Shown one piece after another: positions 53,246-60,915 of a stretch of DNA of 64,000 nt (its first letter is position 1; the number at the start of each line of letters is the position of its first letter). This stretch comes from Tetragenococcus sp041859945 (GTDB taxonomy: Bacteria > Bacillota > Bacilli > Lactobacillales > Enterococcaceae): NCBI GenBank assembly GCA_041859945.1, contig JBFLGC010000007.1:1-64000 (forward strand), in the 5' to 3' direction. Made by a program: the position numbers and the translations under genes. The notes under the pieces were generated by a model that made no database searches, had not been told where the DNA came from, and saw only the letters and a program-made list of their open reading frames with translations.

Positions 53246-54151
53246 TTGAATAAAGAAAAATTTGTACAACACTTTTCTGAGATGAATCTATTGATCGATG
53301 AACCATTGATGAATTATACCTTTACCAAAACAGGCGGACCAGCTGATATTTTGGCTTTTCCTAAATCAGTTTCAGAAACGACGGCTTTGGTAACTTATTG
53401 TAACGATGAAAATATCCCGTGGCTGGTCTTAGGTAATGCTAGTAATTTGATTGTCCGCGATGGCGGCATCCGCGGCCTTGTCATCATGTTGATGGACATG
53501 AACGAAATCACGATTCGTGGTCATCAAATCGAGGTCCAAGCGGGGGCTCGCTTGATCGATACTAGCTATGCGGCTTTGAACAGTTCGCTTTCTGGTTTGG
53601 AATTTGCTTGCGGCATTCCCGGTAGTGTTGGTGGTGCGGTTTTCATGAACGCTGGGGCTTATGGGGGCGAGATTAACGACGTTTTTGTTTCTTGTCAGGT
53701 GCTTTTAGAAAACGGAACGCTACACACTTATACTTCTGAGCAGATGGATTTTTCTTATCGACATAGCGCCATGCAAGAAAAAAAGGGCATCATTTTGAGT
53801 ACAGTTTTTACTTTACAAGAAAAAGATCCACAAAAAATAAAAGCGCAAATGGATGATCTGACTTTTAAACGTGAATCTAAGCAACCTTTAGAATATCCTT
53901 CCTGTGGGAGTGTCTTTAAGCGTCCGAAAGATCATTATACCGGGCCTTTGATCCAAGAAGCCGGTCTGCAGGGGCTGAAATGGGGCGGGGCACAAATTTC
54001 TAACAAGCACGCTGGTTTTATAGTCAACATCGACCATGCGACAGCCACTGATTATATCGAATTGATCGGTCATATCCAAAAAGTGATCAAAGAAAAATTT
54101 GATGTGAGTTTGGAGACCGAAGTACGCATCATAGGAGAAGCAGTCGAGTGA
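53246..54151 (+). CDS. murB: UDP-N-acetylenolpyruvoylglucosamine reductase
   Basis: This 301-residue FAD enzyme reduces the enolpyruvyl product of MurA/MurZ to UDP-MurNAc. FAD-binding motifs are LVLGNASNLIVRDGGIRG and GLEFACGIPGSVGGAVFMNAGAYGG (read in parts), with YPSCGSVFKRP and SNKHAGFIVN near the end. The form is the shorter type II MurB of Gram-positives. TTG 53246 has AAAGGAG upstream. An intergenic inverted-repeat element begins 2 bp after the stop. Confidence 0.96.
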   Translation: MNKEKFVQHFSEMNLLIDEPLMNYTFTKTGGPADILAFPKSVSETTALVTYCNDENIPWLVLGNASNLIVRDGGIRGLVIMLMDMNEITIRGHQIEVQAGARLIDTSYAALNSSLSGLEFACGIPGSVGGAVFMNAGAYGGEINDVFVSCQVLLENGTLHTYTSEQMDFSYRHSAMQEKKGIILSTVFTLQEKDPQKIKAQMDDLTFKRESKQPLEYPSCGSVFKRPKDHYTGPLIQEAGLQGLKWGGAQISNKHAGFIVNIDHATATDYIELIGHIQKVIKEKFDVSLETEVRIIGEAVE

Positions 54152-54152
54152 A

Positions 54153-54224
54153 GTTACAATTCACGGCTGGCCTTAAGCAAGCCAATCTCGTAGTGAAGCG
54201 ACTGATTTGGCCGTGAATTGTAAC
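54153..54224. repeat. Dispersed element with GTTACAATT inverted ends, copy 2
   Basis: GTTACAATTCACGGC (54153-54167) and GCCGTGAATTGTAAC (54210-54224) are perfect 15-bp inverted repeats. Read on the minus strand, the first 48 bp match the element at 10053 at about 40 positions. There is no T run after it, so it is not an ordinary terminator. Confidence 0.75.
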
Positions 54225-54262
54225 AACGTTAAAAATTGAAAATTTTTTTCAAAATATTTTCA

Positions 54263-54291
54263 TTGACGAAAGGGTAAGTTTCTGGTAAAGT
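54263..54291 (+). promoter_or_regulatory. Promoter of rplU-prp-rpmA
   Basis: TTGACG and TAAAGT are 17 bp apart, about 120 bp before rplU. Confidence 0.75.
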
Positions 54292-54297
54292 GTTAGT

Positions 54298-54390
54298 GTT
54301 GTAATTGCGCCTTTGTGCAGCTACAACCGCTCAGAACAAGTCATAAGCATCTTTTTAGATCACTTGGGATGGCGAGTCTAAGTTTATTAT
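54298..54390 (+). promoter_or_regulatory. Probable L21 leader RNA
   Basis: The untranslated leader between the promoter and rplU is about 100 nt. It contains a hairpin (TTGTA..GCGC with GTGC..TACAA, 54299-54326) and a further conserved-looking stretch (CTTGGGATGGCGAGTCT). Firmicutes carry a known L21 leader motif here that is thought to sense the ribosomal protein. I identify it by position, not by a model search. Confidence 0.5.
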
Positions 54391-54408
54391 AAGGAGGTGC
54401 TGTTAAGC

Positions 54409-54717
54409 ATGTATGCAATTATCAAAACTGGCGGAAAACAATTAAAAGTTGAAGCAGGTCAAGCGATCTACGTTGAAAAATTAGACGTAGCAGCTGGTGA
54501 AAAAGTAACTTTTGACGAAGTGATCTTAGTTGGTGGCGAATCTACTAAAGTCGGTAACCCAACGATTGCTGGTGCCACTGTAGAAGGTACGGTTGAAAAA
54601 CATGGGAAAGAAAAGAAGGTCGTTACTTACAAGTACAAACCTAAAAAAAGTTCTCATCGTAAACAAGGCCATCGTCAACCTTACACAAAAGTCATGATCG
54701 ATTCGATCAATGCATAA
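54409..54717 (+). CDS. rplU: 50S ribosomal protein L21
   Basis: This 102-residue ribosomal protein shows MYAIIKTGGKQLKVEAG at the start and TYKYKPKKSSHRKQGHRQPYTKV at the end (read in parts), as in L21. ATG 54409 has AAGGAGGTG upstream; an earlier in-frame start at 54397 overlaps that site. It is the first gene of rplU-prp-rpmA. Confidence 0.98.
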   Translation: MYAIIKTGGKQLKVEAGQAIYVEKLDVAAGEKVTFDEVILVGGESTKVGNPTIAGATVEGTVEKHGKEKKVVTYKYKPKKSSHRKQGHRQPYTKVMIDSINA

Positions 54718-54735
54718 TGAAAAAAGGATAGGGCT

Positions 54736-55080
54736 ATGATCAAAGGAACATTTAAACGCAATGATGCTGGGCGAATTATATCATATGAGGTCACAGGTCA
54801 TGCAGGAGCAAATGAAGCGGGTCAAGATATCGTTTGTGCGGCTGTTTCAGTTTTGGCATTCAATACGGTCAATAGTATCGATGCCCTGGCTGGTGTTGTC
54901 CCACTCATTGAGAAAAATGATGACGCTGAGGGCGGCTATCTCTATGTGGAAATTCCCTCTGAATTGACACAAGAGCAAACCAATATCATCCAAATTTTGT
55001 TAGAAAGCTTCCTTTTAGGCTTTCAAGGAGTTCAAGTAGAAAATAGCGAGTATATCCAAATAGAGACGATCACAAAATAA
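54736..55080 (+). CDS. prp: Ribosomal-processing cysteine protease Prp
   Basis: This 114-residue protease removes the N-terminal extension of ribosomal protein L27. The catalytic histidine lies in VTGHAGANEAG and the cysteine in DIVCAAVSVLAFNTVN. It sits between rplU and rpmA, as in other Firmicutes, and its target site is present in the next gene. AAAGGATAGGG precedes ATG 54736. Confidence 0.95.
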   Translation: MIKGTFKRNDAGRIISYEVTGHAGANEAGQDIVCAAVSVLAFNTVNSIDALAGVVPLIEKNDDAEGGYLYVEIPSELTQEQTNIIQILLESFLLGFQGVQVENSEYIQIETITK

Positions 55081-55095
55081 TAGGAGGTGCATTCC

Positions 55096-55389
55096 ATGTT
55101 ATTACAAATGAATTTACAATTCTTCGCCCATAAAAAAGGGGGCGGTTCTACTGCCAATGGTCGTGATTCCCAATCGAAACGTTTGGGAGCAAAAAGCGCC
55201 GATGGACAAACCGTTTCTGGCGGATCCATTTTATATCGTCAACGTGGCACGCGGATCTATCCCGGTGTCAATGTCGGTATTGGTGGCGACGATACATTAT
55301 TTGCAAAAGTTGACGGTGTCGTTCGTTTTGAACGTAAAGGCCGCGACAAAAAGCAAGTTTCTGTTTATCCAGTAGCTAACGAAGCTTAA
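55096..55389 (+). CDS. rpmA: 50S ribosomal protein L27 with Prp-cleavable extension
   Basis: This 97-residue ribosomal protein begins MLLQMNLQFFAHKKGGGS. The first residues up to FF are the extension cut by Prp, leaving AHKKGGG at the peptidyl-transferase centre; this is established for Firmicutes. GRDSQSKRLGAKSADGQ and ILYRQRGTRIYPG match L27. ATG 55096 has TAGGAGGTG upstream. A terminator and then a group II intron follow. Confidence 0.97.
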   Translation: MLLQMNLQFFAHKKGGGSTANGRDSQSKRLGAKSADGQTVSGGSILYRQRGTRIYPGVNVGIGGDDTLFAKVDGVVRFERKGRDKKQVSVYPVANEA

Positions 55390-55393
55390 TGAT

Positions 55394-55433
55394 AAACTCC
55401 TGATTTCTAAAATTAGAAATCAGGAGTTTTTTT
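55394..55433 (+). terminator. Rho-independent terminator after rpmA (group II intron target)
   Basis: AACTCCTGATTTCT pairs perfectly with AGAAATCAGGAGTT, followed by a T run. The intron starts within 2 bases. Confidence 0.9.
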
Positions 55434-55434
55434 G

Positions 55435-57332
55435 GTGCGCCCTGCATGGGTAATCACTTGGCGGTGAAAGTCCGCTACAGGCTTGGCAGTAGGAACTGTT
55501 AGCGAAAGGCAAGGTGGCAACCGTGAGGTTGTGGCTGAAGGAAGCCGGACGCAAACTCCTGAACTGACGAACACGAAATTGGATATAAGGCTGAATGAGA
55601 TCGGATAAGTCTGCCAAACAAGATAAAGTCCGATACTGCCCGAAATCTCTACAGTAAATCCAGCGGTTACATGGGAGGAAAGCGATTATTCTTACCAGGG
55701 GAGGTCTTATGAGGGCATGATGGAAGCTACAGAGTTAGCGACCAAATGCAATTCTGGTGGTGACACTGGAATGAATCATAAGAAGTCAGCAGAGGTCATA
55801 GTAGTAGCCAACTGACAGGTTACGAAGGACCGAACAATAGTTAACTTGAAGTTTAGGAGGTGTAAGAAGTGCGACAATCGCAGAAAACAGAACAAGCTGG
55901 CTGGCGTCAGGAAGATAATGTGGAACATGAAAAGAATGGCGGAGTGCGTAGCACTTCCTATGGTGAACAAACAAATCAAGACGGATGTAAATCTCTGTTT
56001 GAGAGAATCCTGTCTGGGAACAATCTCAATCAAGCGTACCTTCAAGTCGTCAGAAATAAAGGAGCAGCGGGAATCGACGGTATGACGTGTGAAGAGCTGC
56101 TTCCTTACTTGAAGGAAAATCGAGAAATTCTAGTGACCCAACTGCACGATGGAACTTATAAACCAGCCCCAGTCAAACGGGTAGAAATACCTAAACCAGA
56201 CGGAGGCAAACGTAAGTTAGGTATACCAACGGTCTTAGACCGTATGATTCAACAAGCAATCAATCAAGTGCTACAGCCTATCTTTGAGACCGTATTTTCG
56301 GATAATAGCTTCGGATTTCGGCCTAAACGGAGTGCACAAATGGCTATCATGCGTGCCAAAACGTATTATGAACAAGGATATAAATATGTAGTGGATATTG
56401 ATATGAAAGCCTATTTTGACACAGTCAACCACGATAAGCTAATGTTCTATATCGAGAAGAAAGTCAAGGACAAACGAGTTCTAAACCTTATACGCCAATA
56501 TCTCAAGAGCGGCATAATGGAAGACGGTCTCGTCAAAGTGACGGAGGAAGGAACCCCTCAAGGGGGAAACTTGTCGCCATTACTGAGTAATGTCTATTTG
56601 AATGAGTTTGACCAACTTCTCGAATCCAGAGGACATAAATTTGTCAGATATGCGGATGATTGCAATATTTATGTCAGAAGCAAACGAGCAGGGCAACGAG
56701 TAATGGATAACTCCATCAAATATCTTGAAGGTCAACTCAAATTGACAGTTAATCGTGAGAAAACTGAAGTAGGTAGTCCTTTGAAACTCAAGTTTCTAGG
56801 GTTCTGTTTGCTCAATACCAGAAATGGTGTCAAAATACGCCCACATGCCAAATCAAAGGCAAGGGTGAAAAAGAAACTAAAGAAAATCACGAAACGAAAC
56901 CGGGGTAGAAGCATTCAAGTGCTATTCAAGGAAATCAAGCAACTGATGAATGGTTGGATAAACTACTATGGTATCAGTGAAATGAAAAGTTTTATGAGTC
57001 AGCTTAATGGATGGTTAAAACGAAGAATCAGACAATATATTTGGAAACAATGGAAGAAACCGTTGACCAAAAGAAAGAATCTGATGGCACTAGGAATCGA
57101 TAAGCAGAAAGCTTATGAATGGTCCTACACGAGAAAAAGCTATTGGAAAATCTCCAAGAGCCAAGTGTTGCACTATTCGCTTACAGACAAAGAACTGATA
57201 TCCCGAGGCTATATGGACATAGCTTTAAGATATCAGTTTGTACACGCGAACTATTGAACCGCCACATACGGAACCGTACGTGTGGTGGTGTGAGAGGGGC
57301 GAAAAGTTATTAACTTTTCCCTCTACTCGATT
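55435..57332 (+). mobile_element. Group II intron, copy 2 (IIC-like), 1,898 bp
   Basis: It has the same length, same start (GTGCGCC) and same end (CTCTACTCGATT) as the copy at 49616-51513, and I saw no difference on reading. It is again inserted right behind a terminator T run. Flanks differ on both sides, so the two copies mark separate insertions, not a tandem duplication. Confidence 0.9.
55869..57257 (+). CDS. ltrA: Group II intron reverse transcriptase/maturase, copy 2
   Basis: This 462-residue protein is identical to the one in copy 1: a reverse transcriptase domain with FVRYADDCNIY, a maturase domain and no endonuclease domain. GTG 55869 has AGGAGG upstream. Identity to copy 1 points to recent retrotransposition, and both proteins should be functional. 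Confidence 0.95.
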   Translation: MRQSQKTEQAGWRQEDNVEHEKNGGVRSTSYGEQTNQDGCKSLFERILSGNNLNQAYLQVVRNKGAAGIDGMTCEELLPYLKENREILVTQLHDGTYKPAPVKRVEIPKPDGGKRKLGIPTVLDRMIQQAINQVLQPIFETVFSDNSFGFRPKRSAQMAIMRAKTYYEQGYKYVVDIDMKAYFDTVNHDKLMFYIEKKVKDKRVLNLIRQYLKSGIMEDGLVKVTEEGTPQGGNLSPLLSNVYLNEFDQLLESRGHKFVRYADDCNIYVRSKRAGQRVMDNSIKYLEGQLKLTVNREKTEVGSPLKLKFLGFCLLNTRNGVKIRPHAKSKARVKKKLKKITKRNRGRSIQVLFKEIKQLMNGWINYYGISEMKSFMSQLNGWLKRRIRQYIWKQWKKPLTKRKNLMALGIDKQKAYEWSYTRKSYWKISKSQVLHYSLTDKELISRGYMDIALRYQFVHANY

Positions 57333-57358
57333 ATAGATTATAAAAAGGGAGGGATTTT

Positions 57359-57913
57359 ATGGGCGCACAAATGATTACCGTTCGGCTGGCAACAGTAGCT
57401 GATGCAGCAGATTTGATAGCGATCTATAAGCCTTATGTCGAAACGACGACGATCACTTTTGAAGAAGAAACACCTTCTGTGGCAGAATTTAGACGGCGGA
57501 TCCAAGAAACACTAAAGACTCATCCGTATTTGATTGCTGAAGATAGTCATGAAATACTGGGGTATGCTTATGCTCATTTTTATAATTCGCGAATGGCTTA
57601 TCAATGGACAGCAGAAACGACGGTGTATGTGAAAGAAGGAGCCAAAGCCAAGGGCATCGGCACAAGGCTTAGCCAAGAACTGGAGACACTGTTGGCTAAA
57701 CAAGGGATCTTGCAACTAATGGCTTGTATCACTGCTGAAAATCAAACAAGTTTGAACTTCCATCATAAGATAGGCTATCGTCAAGTGGGTATGTTTCCTG
57801 AAGTCGGCTATAAATGTGGTCATTGGTGTGGGATCATTTGGATGCAAAAAGAGTTGGCAGCTATCACTGATCCTCCTAAGGCGATTGTCCCATTTGCTAA
57901 TTTCAGCAAATAA
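57359..57913 (+). CDS. GNAT acetyltransferase, phosphinothricin-acetyltransferase-like
   Basis: This 184-residue GNAT has the pattern of the PAT/MddA group: RLATVADAADLIAIYKPYVETTTITFE at the start (read in parts), TAETTVYVKEGAKAKGIGTRL at the acetyl-CoA loop and FHHKIGYRQVGMFPEVGYKCGHW near the end. Members acetylate amino groups of small amino-acid-like compounds, including methionine derivatives. GGGAGGG precedes ATG 57359. The intron end lies only 26 bp upstream. Confidence 0.87.
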   Translation: MGAQMITVRLATVADAADLIAIYKPYVETTTITFEEETPSVAEFRRRIQETLKTHPYLIAEDSHEILGYAYAHFYNSRMAYQWTAETTVYVKEGAKAKGIGTRLSQELETLLAKQGILQLMACITAENQTSLNFHHKIGYRQVGMFPEVGYKCGHWCGIIWMQKELAAITDPPKAIVPFANFSK

Positions 57914-57936
57914 AACTGTTTCAAAAAAACAGAGTA

Positions 57937-57945
57937 TGGTACACT
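57937..57945 (+). promoter_or_regulatory. Possible extended -10 promoter for the GlsB-type gene
   Basis: TG-G-TACACT lies 25 bp before the start, with TGTTTC 17 bp upstream as a weak -35. Confidence 0.4.
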
Positions 57946-57969
57946 AAAACAAAAGGAGTGTGATAGTTT

Positions 57970-58206
57970 ATGCATTGGTTATGGGTGATTATTGTAGGGT
58001 CTGTCATTGGGTCTATCGCCGGTATGATTACGGGTGAAAAACGAGGATGTTTGTTCAATATTGTAGCTGGGATTTTAGGTTCTTCTATCGGCGAATCACT
58101 TTTTAGTTCGTTTGGACCTCGCGTTGCTGGTATGGCAATCGTTCCATCGATTTTAGGAGCGGTGATTTTTGTCGCTGTGGTTTCCTTTTTCTTTGGGAAA
58201 AAATAA
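57970..58206 (+). CDS. GlsB/YeaQ/YmgE-family small membrane protein
   Basis: This 78-residue protein has three membrane helices rich in glycine (IVGSVIGSIAGMITG, IVAGILGSSIGESLF and VPSILGAVIFVAVVSFFFG). This is the transglycosylase-associated (GlsB/YeaQ/YmgE) pattern, linked to stress response in enterococci. AAAGGAG precedes ATG 57970. It is monocistronic, followed by a terminator-like hairpin. The molecular role is not known. Confidence 0.88.
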   Translation: MHWLWVIIVGSVIGSIAGMITGEKRGCLFNIVAGILGSSIGESLFSSFGPRVAGMAIVPSILGAVIFVAVVSFFFGKK

Positions 58207-58220
58207 TAAAGTGGATTTTG

Positions 58221-58263
58221 GCAAGAAAGCATGAAAATGAAAATCATGATTTCTTGCTTTTTT
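58221..58263 (+). terminator. Terminator after the GlsB-type gene
   Basis: GCAAGAAAGCATGA pairs with TCATGATTTCTTGC (one mismatch), followed by a T run. Confidence 0.8.
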
Positions 58264-58290
58264 GTGCGATGGCCTCTTTCAAACGACAAG

Positions 58291-58626
58291 CTTTTCGTGA
58301 TTTCAAGGCAGGCGGTCAAAAGAAGGCGAAAGTGTTGTCCGCAATCAGGAAAAACGGTCAAAAGAAGTGAAAAGTGTTGTCCGCAATCAAGGCAAGCGGT
58401 CAAAAGAAAGCGAAAGTGTTGTCCGCAATCAGGAAAAGCGGCCAAAAGAAAGCAAAAGTGTTGTCCGCAATCAGGAAAAGCGGTCAAAAGAAGGCGAAAG
58501 TGTTGTCCGCAATCGAGGAAAGCGGCCAAAAGAAAACAAAAGTGTTGTCTGTAATCAAGGAAAGCAGCCAAAAGAAAGCGAAAATGTTGCCCGCAATCAA
58601 AGGAATAGTACAAAAAATAAAAATGT
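58291..58626. repeat. 42-bp tandem array, about eight units, between the GlsB-type gene and pepP
   Basis: TGTTGTCC or a close variant recurs at 58333, 58375, 58417, 58459, 58501, 58543 and 58585, each exactly 42 bp apart; a more diverged unit starts at 58291. Each unit folds: TTG-T-CCGC pairs with GCGG-T-CAA around a short loop. Because 42 is a multiple of three, the array is open in several frames, but none has a binding site. Confidence 0.85.
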
Positions 58627-58716
58627 TATCATCGAACCTATAAGTGTCTCTTTGCATCTGTTAAAAAAATTTTTATATTTTTTTTAGACCCATTTTTTCC
58701 GAAAGAGCGAAAAGTT

Positions 58717-58725
58717 TGTTATAAT
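58717..58725 (+). promoter_or_regulatory. Extended -10 promoter for pepP
   Basis: TG-T-TATAAT lies 33 bp before pepP. No clear -35 is seen. Confidence 0.5.
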
Positions 58726-58757
58726 AGTACAGAGTAAAGGGAAGGAAGGCAGAGTCA

Positions 58758-59822
58758 ATGTCAAGAATTGAACGGTTAAGAAAAGAAATGAAGAATTTGG
58801 AAGTTGATGGTTTTTTGATTACAAGTTCCTATAATTTGCGCTATTTTACGAACTTTACAGGGACACCAGGTGATGCAGTGGCTCTTATTACTGAAGACCA
58901 AGCGATTTTCATTACTGATTTTCGCTATTTGGAACAAGCTGCCGCACAAGCAGTCGGTTATGAACTGGTGGAAGGACGCAATTATTTATTAACAGCAACT
59001 GAGCAAATCGAAAAACTAGGCTTACAGTCAGTGGCTTTTGAAGAAGACTATGTTAGCTTTGCCCAGTTTAGTTTTTTAGAAGATGAGGTAGAGACGGCTT
59101 GGGAACCTATCTCGGGTGTGTTAGAAAGTTTACGTGAAGTCAAAGATGACGACGAGATCGCCACGATCAAACAAGCCTGCCGAATCGCCGACCAAGGCTT
59201 TGATCATGTGTTAAAAATGGTCCAACCTGGCATGACTGAAATCGAAGTGGCCAATCAATTGGACTTTTTCATGCGTTCATTAGGAGCCAGTGGGGTCTCC
59301 TTTGAAACGATCGTGGCTTCCGGTAAACGTTCTTCGATGCCGCATGGGGTGGCTAGTTCAAAAATAATCGAACAAGGGGACATGGTGACGCTTGATTTTG
59401 GTTGCTACTACAATGGTTATGTTTCGGACATGACGCGTACCTTTGCCATTGGCGATCCTGGTGAAAAATTAAAAGAAATTTATCAAATCGTTTTAGAAGC
59501 TAATTTAAAGGTGATCGAAGCGGCCAAACCTGGGGTGACGGGGATCGAGTTGGATGCTGTGGCAAGAGATCTTATTGGTTCATATGGCTATCGCGAAGCT
59601 TTTGGACACTCGACAGGTCACGGTATCGGTCTTGAGATCCATGAAGGGCCTAACGTGTCGGCACGAGCTGATAAACCCTTTGTGGTCAATCATATCATTA
59701 CTGATGAACCAGGGATCTATTTGCCTGAAATCGGTGGGGTCCGGATCGAAGATGACTTATTGATAACTGAAGATGGGTGCGAAATCTTGACAGCTTCACC
59801 GAAAGAATTGATCCTTTTATAG
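58758..59822 (+). CDS. pepP: Xaa-Pro aminopeptidase, M24B family
   Basis: This 354-residue cytosolic metallopeptidase removes an N-terminal residue before proline. The creatinase-type N-domain (LITSSYNLRYFTNFTGTPGD) is followed by the pita-bread domain with metal ligands in TLDFGCYYNGYVSDMTRTF (two Asp), FGHSTGHGIGLEIHEGP (His), ITDEPGIYLP (Glu) and GGVRIEDDLLIT (Glu). GGAAGGAAGG precedes ATG 58758. efp, the common downstream neighbour in Firmicutes, is missing here and asp23 follows. Confidence 0.94.
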   Translation: MSRIERLRKEMKNLEVDGFLITSSYNLRYFTNFTGTPGDAVALITEDQAIFITDFRYLEQAAAQAVGYELVEGRNYLLTATEQIEKLGLQSVAFEEDYVSFAQFSFLEDEVETAWEPISGVLESLREVKDDDEIATIKQACRIADQGFDHVLKMVQPGMTEIEVANQLDFFMRSLGASGVSFETIVASGKRSSMPHGVASSKIIEQGDMVTLDFGCYYNGYVSDMTRTFAIGDPGEKLKEIYQIVLEANLKVIEAAKPGVTGIELDAVARDLIGSYGYREAFGHSTGHGIGLEIHEGPNVSARADKPFVVNHIITDEPGIYLPEIGGVRIEDDLLITEDGCEILTASPKELILL

Positions 59823-59842
59823 GAAAGACAGGCCAGCCCCTA

Positions 59843-59871
59843 TGTTCAGATGCGTAAAGATATAGTATAAT
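59843..59871 (+). promoter_or_regulatory. Possible promoter for asp23-nusB
   Basis: A good TATAAT (59866-59871) has only a weak -35 (TGTTCA) 17 bp upstream. Confidence 0.45.
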
Positions 59872-59936
59872 CAAAAAGACTGAGTGCCCAAAAGCTAGAA
59901 ATAGCGAATATGGGGCACAGAGAGGAAGGAATCAAC

Positions 59937-60362
59937 ATGGCTGATGAAAAAAGTTTTGTTCTTGATGGTAACCAAGAATTAGGTGAAATCGTCATCGCTC
60001 CTGAAGTGATCGAGATCATAATCGGGATCGCGGCTTCAAAAGTCGATGGTGTTTATTCGATGCAAGGCACTTTTGCCAACAATGTGACGGAATTATTAGG
60101 ACGTTCTGCGTATGGCAAGGGCGTTCGTTTAGAAATGGACGATGAAAAGATAAAGGTAGATATCTATGTTTATATGAAATATGGCGTATCTATCCCTAAA
60201 GTAGCTACTGACATTCAAACACGGGTCAAACAACAAGTCCTGTTTATGACAGATGTGGTTTTGACAGAAGTGAATGTCCATGTCGTGGGTCTGATCCCAG
60301 AAAAGACGGAAGAAGTCGATTTAGAAGAATTATTTGGAAATGACGAGGATGCTAATGACTAA
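59937..60362 (+). CDS. Asp23/Gls24-family envelope stress protein (YqhY type)
   Basis: This 141-residue protein has the Asp23 core: LGEIVIAPEVIEIIIGIAASKVDGVYSMQG, YGKGVRLEMDDEKIKVDIYVYMKYGVSIPKVA and TEVNVHVVGLIPE (read in parts). The position just before nusB is that of YqhY, a conserved Firmicute member tied to fatty-acid and envelope homeostasis. ATG 59937 has AGAGGAAGGA upstream; a start at 59910 is less likely. It overlaps nusB by 8 bp. Confidence 0.92.
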   Translation: MADEKSFVLDGNQELGEIVIAPEVIEIIIGIAASKVDGVYSMQGTFANNVTELLGRSAYGKGVRLEMDDEKIKVDIYVYMKYGVSIPKVATDIQTRVKQQVLFMTDVVLTEVNVHVVGLIPEKTEEVDLEELFGNDEDAND

Positions 60363-60813
60363 AGAATTATCTCGACACGAAATTCGGATCATGGCTGTAC
60401 AAGCGCTGTTTCCTTTAGATTTCAATCAAGATTTAAGTAAAACGGATGCTATCGAACAGGCCATCGAATTGGAATACAGCGATCGATTAGATAGTGAGCA
60501 AGAAAATTTTGTGCCAGAATATCTTGATCAGTTGGTTTCAGGCGTTTGTGATCATAAGGTCGAACTAGATGAGCTCATTGAAACGCATCTACGCAAAGGC
60601 TGGCATTTGAGCCGACTTTCCAAAATGGACGTGGTCGTTTTGCGGATCGCTTTGTATGAAATGATCTATGTAAAAGAAGTTCCCGGAAAAGTGGCGTTAA
60701 ATGAAGCTATCGAATTGACAAAAACGTTCAGCGATGATCAGTCGCGAAAATTCGTCAATGGGATCTTGTCAAAGATCTTAGGTGAATTAGCGAAAAAAAA
60801 TAAGGCAGAATAA
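60355..60813 (+). CDS. nusB: Transcription antitermination factor NusB
   Basis: This 152-residue RNA-binding protein acts with NusE (S10) at boxA in rRNA operons. SRHEIRIMAVQALF at the start and MDVVVLRIALYEMIYVKEVPGKVALNEAIELTKTF near the end (read in parts) match the all-helical NusB fold, ending FVNGILSKI. ATG 60355 has GAGGA 5 bp upstream. The overlap with asp23 shows an operon, and folD follows after a hairpin. Confidence 0.95.
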   Translation: MTKELSRHEIRIMAVQALFPLDFNQDLSKTDAIEQAIELEYSDRLDSEQENFVPEYLDQLVSGVCDHKVELDELIETHLRKGWHLSRLSKMDVVVLRIALYEMIYVKEVPGKVALNEAIELTKTFSDDQSRKFVNGILSKILGELAKKNKAE

Positions 60814-60817
60814 AAGA

Positions 60818-60888
60818 AGAGATAGGATCGGTAGGGCAAAGGGTCAATAGACTGCTTTGACAAATGCCCATTCTATCTCCGCTTTTTT
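60818..60888 (+). terminator. Long hairpin between nusB and folD
   Basis: Nested arms GAGATAG/CTATCTC, GGGCA/TGCCC and CAAAG/CTTTG lead into a T run. It can end the nusB transcript or act as an attenuator for folD. Confidence 0.65.
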
Positions 60889-60915
60889 AAAATGAAAAAT
60901 GAGAGGGTCGACTGC

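Noticed and set aside
50050..57257. The two introns as one tandem gene duplication
   Set aside because: Flanking DNA differs on both sides of each copy, and homology ends exactly at the intron borders.
58231..58687. Overlapping open frames of 89-107 codons and a 230-codon minus-strand frame near 58 kb
   Set aside because: The 42-bp array is open in several frames because 42 is divisible by three; no start has a binding site, and the minus frame also crosses the GlsB-type gene.
60818..60888. Tetrahydrofolate riboswitch before folD
   Set aside because: The nested hairpin ends in a T run and lacks the conserved loops I would expect; it reads as a terminator.
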